From contig JBLIGQ010000012.1 of assembly GCA_047636995.1 (NCBI GenBank), positions 1 through 64,000 of the forward strand: 64,000 nt of DNA. Direction: 5' to 3'. The position numbers were made by a program, and so were the translations under genes. The DNA is from JAQWQB01 sp047636995. Lineage in GTDB: Bacteria > Bacteroidota > Bacteroidia > Flavobacteriales_D > Sanyastnellaceae. Below the pieces are notes generated by a model. The model made no database searches. It was not told where the DNA came from and saw only the letters and a list, made by a program, of their open reading frames with translations. Numbering within the stretch: position 1 is the stretch's first letter; each line of letters opens with the position of its first letter. Positions 26,199 to 32,976 of this stretch are shown here, piece by piece.

Positions 26199-26663
26199 AT
26201 GAAGGCAATGGAAAACAATAGATTAATCGTGCTAGCTCCTCACAAATCAAGCATAACCAATGAGATCTTAAAGCCACAGCTTTTTGATGTCCGCATCTAC
26301 AGAACGGCAGAAGATGCCTGGTGCTTAGCAGAGAAAGAGCATATTTCTCTTTTCATTAGTTATGAAAAATTCATTCTCGGTTCGCCTGCCGGGTTTATTC
26401 CTGCGTTGTTTGGCCTTCATCCAGAATTAGTTCACCTCTTTTTCTATTCAGACATCACAGTTGAAGAACTCGCAACTTTAGTAAACGCTTCTTCAAACAT
26501 TCATTTAGCCACTATTAATGCGCCAAAAAAAGCGCTCTTAAAAGCTGCAGATGAGGCAATGGAAAGCTATTTGAAAGGCGCTCAAAAATCTCAAATAATT
26601 ACTGAATTGACAGAGCAAAATGAGCAATATGAGTTTATGCTCAGACAATCGATGCTCTCATAA
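26199..26663 (+). CDS. Degenerate receiver domain protein
   Basis: A 154-residue protein that lines up with the receiver of the hybrid kinase at 21015-22103. HISLFISYEKF corresponds to IHVVISDQKMP, putting Tyr55 where the acceptor Asp55 should be. The acidic pair DD is replaced by PH, and the VAKPW lysine region by TINAPKK. A C-terminal coil ending ELTEQNEQYEF matches the coil that in the hybrid leads into the kinase. It cannot be phosphorylated in the normal way and may act as a dominant partner or scaffold. It is divergent from the E1-like gene (123-base gap) and precedes the pseudokinase. Confidence 0.65.
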   Translation: MKAMENNRLIVLAPHKSSITNEILKPQLFDVRIYRTAEDAWCLAEKEHISLFISYEKFILGSPAGFIPALFGLHPELVHLFFYSDITVEELATLVNASSNIHLATINAPKKALLKAADEAMESYLKGAQKSQIITELTEQNEQYEFMLRQSMLS

Positions 26664-26684
26664 ATCCTAGGATTGAAAATTAAG

Positions 26685-26714
26685 TTTGCATTCTGTAGAG
26701 AATGGCTATATTTT
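26685..26714 (+). promoter_or_regulatory. Probable promoter of the degenerate kinase gene
   Basis: TTTG (26685-26688), an 18-base spacer and TATATTTT (26707-26714) match the Bacteroidota consensus with one mismatch, 19 bases before the ATG. The kinase-like gene may therefore be made apart from its upstream neighbour. Confidence 0.45.
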
Positions 26715-26733
26715 TACTAGCAAGAGCTAGACA

Positions 26734-27699
26734 ATGAATCCTATTTTATTTCCAGACCGTATAAACTGGTCTTATCAACCTTCAACTAGAAACTTCCTTT
26801 TTCTTTGTGAGTTTGGTCATTCACTGAAAGATGCATTTATTTCTGTGGATGAATTTGATGATTGGTTCGGACAAGCAACAGGAATACACCGATTAAATGG
26901 AGATGCAGGTTCCTTCTTCCAAGTAATAGGAGCGAATGACCCTGCTGATTTCAAAGCGAACCTTCTTATCCTTTCGAGAGGGATTATTCTCCAATCAAGC
27001 CCTTTAACGGTGGCTGGATCTTCTGCTTTCAAAACACCAGAAACCATTGAAAGCATTGCAGATGTGGACAGAGCAAAATTGATTGCTGTATTGAGCTTAT
27101 ATGACAATAATGCCGCTAAGAATGTCACCCATGCTTTAAAGGCCCCTGTAAATAGAATTAAAGGAATAGCTCAGATTCTAAGATCTGAATTTACTGAATC
27201 TCCAGAACAAGAATTACTCATCAAATACCTTTCTCAAACGTCAGAAAAACTCGGTGTTATTGTTGATCACATTCTAAGAGACGGCGAGCTTTACACCGAA
27301 AATGTAAAGATTGACTCTGTTGTTCTTTCCGCATTGCATGTGGCTAAGCGAATCAATGACCGCCCTATAAGCTCAAATGTTAATGTTCCTGAAGTGCAAC
27401 TCTCCCCTGCTTATGCTTCTGTACTGGAGCGCGTAATAATAGAATTGCTTTCTATTAACCAGCCGTTGTTTTCCCACGGCTGTTCATTAGACATCTCTGT
27501 ACTGAGCACTACCGGAATTACCTTGCGAATTAATCACCATTTCCCAGCTGGAAAAATGGAATTAGAGAAGGGGAAACTAATCGAAGAGAATTCGATTCCT
27601 GCAGGCGTCAATGAATTAATGCTTCGATGGGAAAAATCTACCTTTATTACAGCAACAGAAATAGATGCCTGGTCTTACAGTTTTTACCTCCCTCTTTAA
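26734..27699 (+). CDS. Degenerate histidine kinase-like protein
   Basis: A 321-residue soluble protein. Residues 1-125 form an unassigned sensor-like region. Next is a HisKA-like helical hairpin with His133 in VTHALKAPVNRIKG, lacking the acidic residue that normally follows the His. The C-terminal third has roughly the length and strand pattern of an ATPase domain, but no N box, G1 or G2 motif can be found. It could dimerise with, or receive phosphate from, the intact kinases nearby, or regulate them. Its stop shares a TTAA with the convergent DUF4924 gene. Confidence 0.65.
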   Translation: MNPILFPDRINWSYQPSTRNFLFLCEFGHSLKDAFISVDEFDDWFGQATGIHRLNGDAGSFFQVIGANDPADFKANLLILSRGIILQSSPLTVAGSSAFKTPETIESIADVDRAKLIAVLSLYDNNAAKNVTHALKAPVNRIKGIAQILRSEFTESPEQELLIKYLSQTSEKLGVIVDHILRDGELYTENVKIDSVVLSALHVAKRINDRPISSNVNVPEVQLSPAYASVLERVIIELLSINQPLFSHGCSLDISVLSTTGITLRINHHFPAGKMELEKGKLIEENSIPAGVNELMLRWEKSTFITATEIDAWSYSFYLPL

Positions 27700-28241
27700 T
27701 TCAAGGAAACATCCATTGTTCCTAATTTCATCTTTCGATAATGATTCGCTAGCAAAGCCATGAGGTGCTGAAATGATTTCATCGCTCCCAACGTGTCAGG
27801 AGAAATTTCTTTTTTCTGGAGACGTAAGTTCAACAGTCCGTAAAGAGCAGTAATCGACGCTTCCACAGGATTCATTCCAGAGTTGCCCGCACGCTCAAGA
27901 AAGGCGCTTAGGTTGGGCTCTGCCGCGTCAAAAGAAGCGATATACATCTTATCTTTTGTAATGCTAATGAGCGAATGGTGGAGGTAACTCATCTCAATTA
28001 ACAACTCACCAACCTCAGAAACATGTCCTTTTTGCTGCACCTTCTGAGATTTCATCTGCTGAATTAATTCAGCAAACCATGAAAGCTCTGAGTCAATATC
28101 AAGCTCTTGCCCACTCGAGTCCAAAAATGCGCGAATGGCAGCCAGATCAAGTTTTGCAGCGCGCACCAAATCCTCCATTTGCCAGAGGTAAATGATATAC
28201 TCTACTATATTCTCTTCCTTCTTTTGGCTCGCAATGGTCAT
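27696..28241 (-). CDS. DUF4924 family protein
   Basis: A 181-residue, mostly helical cytosolic protein. The opening KKEENIVEYIIYLWQMEDLVRA and its length fit the DUF4924 family, which is restricted to Bacteroidota and has no known function. It overlaps the OmpH-like gene by 4 bases, so the two are likely made together with the small gene further upstream. The family call is from memory of the pattern. Confidence 0.6.
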   Translation of the reverse strand: MTIASQKKEENIVEYIIYLWQMEDLVRAAKLDLAAIRAFLDSSGQELDIDSELSWFAELIQQMKSQKVQQKGHVSEVGELLIEMSYLHHSLISITKDKMYIASFDAAEPNLSAFLERAGNSGMNPVEASITALYGLLNLRLQKKEISPDTLGAMKSFQHLMALLANHYRKMKLGTMDVSLN

Positions 28242-28876
28242 TTTTCTTCAGTTTGAGGTGCCATCTCCAATGCATACTCCATATTAAGTTGATTCACCAC
28301 ACCTTTGGTAATATCAAAAGGCGCTTGACCATAAAGAACACCTTCACGTGAAAAACCCCAATTCAAGATAAGGTCAATCTCGTTTTCTTTCGCGTAGCGC
28401 TCTAAAAACTCACTCAAGCGATCAGCTATTTCTTGTTGAAATACGGCTTCCTTTCGTGCCAAATTCTCTTGTTCTCCTTGTTGAGCGCTCTGAAGCTCTT
28501 GTTCCAATTGCATCAACCTTTGCTGCGCAACGGCCATATCGCTCTCAGTAGCACTTCCACTCTGCACGTACTGCACAAGCTCAGTGTATTCTTTCTCAGC
28601 TGCTTTTAATTGACGGCCAAGTTTGTTTTCGCTCACACGTGAATAGCTAATGAGCTCATCTTCCTTATCAAGGATGAATTTGTATTGCAAATTCAAGCTA
28701 TCACCTCTTACGAAACCAATTCTAGGGATGTGGTTTTCATCATTTATAGTGACCTCATCAGATTGAAGAGCCTCCATTTCATTTGTCACCTCATGAGCCT
28801 CTTTTGAAGAGACAATGTTAAAGATGCCCAATCCGAGCGCTACGAAAGCCACTCCTAATGCAATTTTCTGAATCAT
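28238..28876 (-). CDS. OmpH/Skp family periplasmic chaperone-like protein
   Basis: A 212-residue protein with one N-terminal hydrophobic helix (residues 4-23) that may stay as an anchor. The body is a long Glu/Gln-rich coiled coil (about 80-160), then IDLILNWGFSREGVLYG, which matches the C-terminal strand region of Skp (VDLVLDxxAVLY). Skp carries unfolded outer-membrane proteins across the periplasm. It is not beside bamA here, so it is a paralogue with an unknown client. It lies between a small upstream gene (1-base gap) and DUF4924. Confidence 0.78.
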   Translation of the reverse strand: MIQKIALGVAFVALGLGIFNIVSSKEAHEVTNEMEALQSDEVTINDENHIPRIGFVRGDSLNLQYKFILDKEDELISYSRVSENKLGRQLKAAEKEYTELVQYVQSGSATESDMAVAQQRLMQLEQELQSAQQGEQENLARKEAVFQQEIADRLSEFLERYAKENEIDLILNWGFSREGVLYGQAPFDITKGVVNQLNMEYALEMAPQTEEK

Positions 28877-28877
28877 T

Positions 28878-29126
28878 TTATCCGTTTTGAAGATTATTCC
28901 ATGCGTCAGTAAACCCGCTGCGCATTGTTACAAATCTTTTTAATACTTCCGCATCGAAGTCGGGCGTCAACATTTTTCGAATGTCGTCAACCCCCATCAC
29001 ATCTGTCTGTCCAATTTTAAACGTTTGCTCAAATTGCCCCACTTCATATTTGATGTGGTACTTTTCGTTCCAAGCAAAAATAGTGATCTTCATCACTTTA
29101 TGAGGGATTTCGGCAATTATGCGCAT
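28878..29126 (-). CDS. Small conserved-looking protein, function unknown
   Basis: An 82-residue protein with no signal or membrane helix. Strand-rich N-terminal half (MKITIFAWNEKYHIKYEVGQFEQTFKI) and a helical C-terminal half. I do not recognise the family. It is supported as a real gene by its own promoter box, TATCTTTG (29141-29148, minus strand, 14 bases before the ATG), and by its place 1 base before the OmpH-like gene. Confidence 0.7.
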   Translation of the reverse strand: MRIIAEIPHKVMKITIFAWNEKYHIKYEVGQFEQTFKIGQTDVMGVDDIRKMLTPDFDAEVLKRFVTMRSGFTDAWNNLQNG

Positions 29127-29140
29127 AATTCAAATTTCGG

Positions 29141-29148
29141 CAAAGATA
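29141..29148 (-). promoter_or_regulatory. -7 box of the small gene-ompH-DUF4924 operon
   Basis: The minus strand reads TATCTTTG, 14 bases before the ATG at 29126. The plus-strand DUF1853 gene begins 20 bases away on the other side, so this short gap probably holds two promoters. Confidence 0.5.
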
Positions 29149-29167
29149 ACAACTACATTGAGGAAGA

Positions 29168-30088
29168 ATGAAAGAACGGCGTTTTATGCATCAAAGTGTG
29201 TCAAATTTGGCATGGGCTATGAGAAGTGCGCCTTTGATGTTAGCTCAACCAAAGTCACCCTATACAACACTTGATGAAAACTGGTTCGCTGCAAACTACG
29301 AGCTCCACGAAGAGTGGATCTGGCGATTGGACGCGGATCCTAAGCCGCTAGATGATTTTTTAAGGAGTGAATATAGACTTCCTCTAGGTAAGAAGTTTGA
29401 ACGGCTTATTGAGTTTTGGCTGCGCGAAAGTGAACACTTTGAACTCTTAGCAAATAACGTTCAGCTTTCAGAAGGAAAAGAAACGGTGGGCGAAATCGAT
29501 TTCATTTTCAAAGATGCGGCCTCTAGAGACGTTTTCCACATGGAAGTGGCTTGCAAATTCTATTTGTGCTCTAATAAAAGCAAAGCTTGGCACCACTGGA
29601 TTGGACCGAATGGCAATGACAATCTAGCGTTGAAAATGAACAAGTTAACTAAACAGCTTGCCATCACTTCTTCGCCTGCAGGCAAACGTTATTTGGACGA
29701 AAACAAAATAGTTGAACCCAAGCCGGTGCTCTTCATGAAAGGCTTGTTTTTCCATCATTACCAAGATTTATTTCATTCAAATTCACCAATTTTTAGCGCC
29801 AAAAATTATGGGACTGGGTGGTGGGTTCGCTTGGCTGAGTTAGATCACTTCTTTGCATCAGATGGCACCTGGATGGTTCTTCAAAAATCTGATTGGCTCT
29901 CGAATTACGAAACGAGTTTCGGCACAAACGAAATTTATGAAAGCTACCAGATGAAGGCAATATGTCATGAGCTCATTGCCAAATACAAGCGGTCAATCAC
30001 CGTTATTCAGTTATTCCCTAGCGAGGTAGGCTATTCGGAGGGTTCCCGCGGATTTGTTGTCCCAAACCACTGGCCAGATAAACGTTAA
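29168..30088 (+). CDS. DUF1853 family protein with PD-(D/E)XK nuclease-like motif
   Basis: A 306-residue protein. LPLGKKFERLIEFWLRES and the conserved centre fit DUF1853. The centre has the PD-(D/E)XK active-site pattern: Glu in the first helix, GEIDFIF for the Asp strand, and FHMEVACKF for the ExK strand, all appropriately spaced. DUF1853 proteins have no known role but share this nuclease fold. It stands alone between two minus-strand operons, and its stop shares TTAA with the LytTR regulator. No mobile-element genes are nearby. Confidence 0.75.
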   Translation: MKERRFMHQSVSNLAWAMRSAPLMLAQPKSPYTTLDENWFAANYELHEEWIWRLDADPKPLDDFLRSEYRLPLGKKFERLIEFWLRESEHFELLANNVQLSEGKETVGEIDFIFKDAASRDVFHMEVACKFYLCSNKSKAWHHWIGPNGNDNLALKMNKLTKQLAITSSPAGKRYLDENKIVEPKPVLFMKGLFFHHYQDLFHSNSPIFSAKNYGTGWWVRLAELDHFFASDGTWMVLQKSDWLSNYETSFGTNEIYESYQMKAICHELIAKYKRSITVIQLFPSEVGYSEGSRGFVVPNHWPDKR

Positions 30089-30846
30089 CTGTCTAACCAG
30101 TCCTTGAAAGCGGCAGTTCGTTCTCTAGCGACCACAATCATTTCCTCTTCTAGACCTTGGATTTCCAGACGCAGCCTGCTATTGCTCCATGATGTGATTT
30201 CACCAATGGCTGCCGTTGAAATTATAAATTTCCGATTGATTCGAAAGAAAATTTTCGGGTCCAGCTGAGGCTCCATGGCCTCTAAAGACTTATCAATGGG
30301 ATAACTGCGGTGATCTTTAGTGAACAAACAGGTGATTTTATCTTCGCTATAAAACCCAAGGACATCATCAATGGGGAAGAACTTGAGCTTATCTCCTACC
30401 TTAATAAGGAAGCGATCTTTGAACGCCCTCTGCTCAAATTGAAGCTTCGCGAGCAATCCTGTTAAATCAAAATCAGGACTCTTGAACATGCGTTCTTCAA
30501 GTTTAACAACTGCGCTCAGCAGGTCTTCTTCATTGGAGGGTTTGAGCAGATAATCTATGCTCAAATGATTGAACGAACGAATGGCGTAGTGGTCATAAGC
30601 TGTCAGAAACACGATAGGCAACTTAGTCTTAGCATGCTCAAACGCCTCAAAACTCAATCCATCTGCAAGCTGAATATCAGCAAAAACAGCGTCTGCATCA
30701 GCATGCTGACCAAGCACATCAATGGCACTCGTAACAGAGTCTGCGTAAGCCACGACCTTCCATTCTGGACGAACCGAAGTCAGCAGCCGCTCCAATCGTT
30801 TTACAGCCCTAGGCTCATCTTCTATGATGATAATTCTCTTGCTCAT
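30085..30846 (-). CDS. LytTR family response regulator
   Basis: A 253-residue regulator. N-terminal receiver: IIIEDEPRA acidic pocket, acceptor Asp in AVFADIQLADG, switch FLTAYD, Lys in LLKPS. C-terminal LytTR DNA-binding domain: FLIKVGDKLKFFPIDDVLGFYSE, then FFRINRKFIIS and SRLRLEIQG. It overlaps the sensor kinase gene by 4 bases. LytTR regulators bind direct repeats, often upstream of surface or membrane genes. Confidence 0.95.
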   Translation of the reverse strand: MSKRIIIIEDEPRAVKRLERLLTSVRPEWKVVAYADSVTSAIDVLGQHADADAVFADIQLADGLSFEAFEHAKTKLPIVFLTAYDHYAIRSFNHLSIDYLLKPSNEEDLLSAVVKLEERMFKSPDFDLTGLLAKLQFEQRAFKDRFLIKVGDKLKFFPIDDVLGFYSEDKITCLFTKDHRSYPIDKSLEAMEPQLDPKIFFRINRKFIISTAAIGEITSWSNSRLRLEIQGLEEEMIVVARERTAAFKDWLDS

Positions 30847-31904
30847 TTCTCTGTATTTTGAATGCGAATGAAAGGAACTTCAACACTAAAAAAGCCATCA
30901 GCATCTTTCACTACCACCTGTTGATCACTTAACACTTGGTATCTATTTTTAAGGAAGGTCAACCCCAAATTCGTAGATTTTTCTACTTGCCTTTTCAACT
31001 GAATTTGATTCTCCATTCGAACAGCCCTTTCCATAAAAATGAGACTCACCTTTAAGGGCTGCGCCGAAGACACTACATTGTGTTTAACGGCATTTTCTAG
31101 GAGGAGCTGCAAGGCCATTGGAACAATAAACAAGTCACCTTTGTGTGATTCCATTCCCGAAATCTCAAATTCAAAGTTTGAGCTAAATCGCTCTTTGAGC
31201 AATGCTGCAAAGGTTTTCAAAAATTCAACCTCTTCATCAATCGGCACCACTTCCTTGTCTCTGCTATCAAGCACATACCGATAAACATCGCTTAGTTTTC
31301 GGATGAATCGAACGGCTTGATCTTGGTTTTCGTAGACCAATTCAGAAAGCACATTCAAACTATTGAAAAGAAAATGCGGATTCATTTGATTCCGAAGCGT
31401 TGCATATTGCTGGGCAACGACTTCATTTTTCAATTTTTCTGAGTTTACTGCTGCTTCTCGCCAGCCGCGGAAAAAACCAATCGCCGTCATGATTGTTGAA
31501 ATAACGATTGAGACAATGACTGCAATTCTTCCTGTTCTAAAGAACCGATTCCAGAACTCAGCACCTGTAAAGAAGTCTTCTTTATTGTACCCAAAAACGA
31601 AGTATTCAAAGGAGAGCTGAACAATCTGAAATGCGGTAAAAGAAAAAAGAACTAAAACCAAAAAACCAATTAAGAGACGTTTCCAAGGGTGTGTCAGCCA
31701 TGAAATTCTAGTATCTAATTTCTCAATGAGGTATCCATTCCCGATTGACTGGGTGAAAAAGATCGCCATGGACCAAGACGTCAGGAGAAAGAACATGCGA
31801 GGTGAATCAAAAATTCGCCCTGATGAAAAAATGTATCCTGCAATAATTGAGATTACTGCTACAATAGCATAATAAACACCCTTTCTGATTCCCTTAGTTC
31901 TCAT
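30843..31904 (-). CDS. LytS-type sensor histidine kinase (His_kinase, PF06580)
   Basis: A 353-residue membrane kinase with four predicted helices in the first 140 residues and no large external domain. The phosphoacceptor region is QQYATLRNQMNPHFLFNSLNVLSEL, in which His follows NP, typical of the LytS/YehU group. The ATPase part is short (PMALQLLLENAVKHNVV, NLGLTFLKNRYQVL). It pairs with the LytTR regulator downstream and overlaps the 2TM gene upstream by 11 bases. Confidence 0.93.
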   Translation of the reverse strand: MRTKGIRKGVYYAIVAVISIIAGYIFSSGRIFDSPRMFFLLTSWSMAIFFTQSIGNGYLIEKLDTRISWLTHPWKRLLIGFLVLVLFSFTAFQIVQLSFEYFVFGYNKEDFFTGAEFWNRFFRTGRIAVIVSIVISTIMTAIGFFRGWREAAVNSEKLKNEVVAQQYATLRNQMNPHFLFNSLNVLSELVYENQDQAVRFIRKLSDVYRYVLDSRDKEVVPIDEEVEFLKTFAALLKERFSSNFEFEISGMESHKGDLFIVPMALQLLLENAVKHNVVSSAQPLKVSLIFMERAVRMENQIQLKRQVEKSTNLGLTFLKNRYQVLSDQQVVVKDADGFFSVEVPFIRIQNTEK

Positions 31905-32166
31905 CTTCCTTCATCAATTTATCTATGCGCTTCTTTTCCCACTTCGCCCCAAAAATGAAGGTAAATCCGAAGGTTGAAGAAAAATGTGCTACTATTCCGA
32001 CTCCCCATCCTAATGCGGGCCAGCACCACCACTGTTCGCTTGATGTTAATTGGTTCAAGATAAACAGCCCAAGAATAACCAAGCAATAGGTTGTAAGGTG
32101 ACTATAAAAGCCTTTTTCTTTCTGAACACGCTTTTCAGCCCACGCTCTTTTCTCTGAATTTTCCAT
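31894..32166 (-). CDS. 2TM domain protein
   Basis: A 90-residue protein with two membrane helices and charged ends. ARKRVQ-like AEKRVQKEKGFYSHLTTYCLVILGL and GWGVGIVAHFSSTFG match the 2TM domain (PF13239), usually found beside or fused to LytS-type kinases in Bacteroidota. It is first in the 2TM-kinase-LytTR operon and probably modulates the kinase in the membrane. Confidence 0.85.
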   Translation of the reverse strand: MENSEKRAWAEKRVQKEKGFYSHLTTYCLVILGLFILNQLTSSEQWWCWPALGWGVGIVAHFSSTFGFTFIFGAKWEKKRIDKLMKEDEN

Positions 32167-32195
32167 TTTATTTCCCGTTTGAGTTAGACCCTATT

Positions 32196-32822
32196 TTACT
32201 TACAGTTTGCTGTGATGCTTTCCAAAAGCGTTTCGCCCCAGGTCGGACTCCATTCTGTTTGTATTTTGAAATCCCCAAAGGTTGAAAGCACTTCTGCTGC
32301 ATCAGCGCAGATGGGTGCTAAATCACCTCCTGTGTATTGAGCGATGCCCATGTTGTTTCTGATTTTCAAACACTTCGCACGCGGGTTGGCCGGTGAAATG
32401 CCCAATGCTTGCTGAGTGCATGCCTCTATTTGCGGACTAATTGAGGCTGCTCTTCGCATGTCTAACATCAAGGTTGCACTGTAATATAGGGCTTTGAGTG
32501 TCCAAATTTCAGCATTCCCTTCCCACTTTTTCAGCATGAGGTCAATTTGAACCTCAGCCCTATTTAAATAACCTTCTTTCTCACCAAACTCAACGGCATC
32601 AAACCCGGCTGTCACCAGACAAAATGATTCATAGTAAGCCGGCTCCCACTGATCTGAATGCGCTTGTGAAATTTGCCCAAACAAGTTCGAAGCGAGCACG
32701 AACTCTTTTACTGACTGAGCAGACTCATATTTACTCATCGCTTGTGACATCTTTGAGGAGAATGAGTTTGCCAATGTAAAGAGCGGTAGAGAGACTAATA
32801 ATATTGCGATTAACTTTTTCAT
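32196..32822 (-). CDS. Exported TPR-like protein, function unknown
   Basis: A 208-residue protein with a signal peptide ending LFTLANS. The ATG at 32822 was chosen because the longer frame (to 32930) adds 36 residues with no signal character. The helical body has the Ala/Gly/Tyr pattern of tetratricopeptide repeats (SDQWEPAYYESFCLV, GNAEIWTLKALYYSA, SPANPRAKCLKIRN). It is likely periplasmic. It lies between the 2TM operon and the TonB-dependent receptor, divergent from the latter. Confidence 0.72.
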   Translation of the reverse strand: MKKLIAILLVSLPLFTLANSFSSKMSQAMSKYESAQSVKEFVLASNLFGQISQAHSDQWEPAYYESFCLVTAGFDAVEFGEKEGYLNRAEVQIDLMLKKWEGNAEIWTLKALYYSATLMLDMRRAASISPQIEACTQQALGISPANPRAKCLKIRNNMGIAQYTGGDLAPICADAAEVLSTFGDFKIQTEWSPTWGETLLESITANCK

Positions 32823-32976
32823 AATTGTTGTTATTTTTGGTTGTTTGATTGTGCAATATGGAATCAAGCATTCATTACCGGAATTCAGATCTACTGAACT
32901 GTAAGATTCTTCTTCTGAATTGTAACTCATTCCTCCAGGGCATTAAACCTTTACACATTTTAAAAGTCGAATAAGG

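Noticed and set aside
32823..32930. N-terminal extension of the TPR-like protein
   Set aside because: The added 36 residues carry no signal sequence, and an internal ATG gives a textbook signal peptide.
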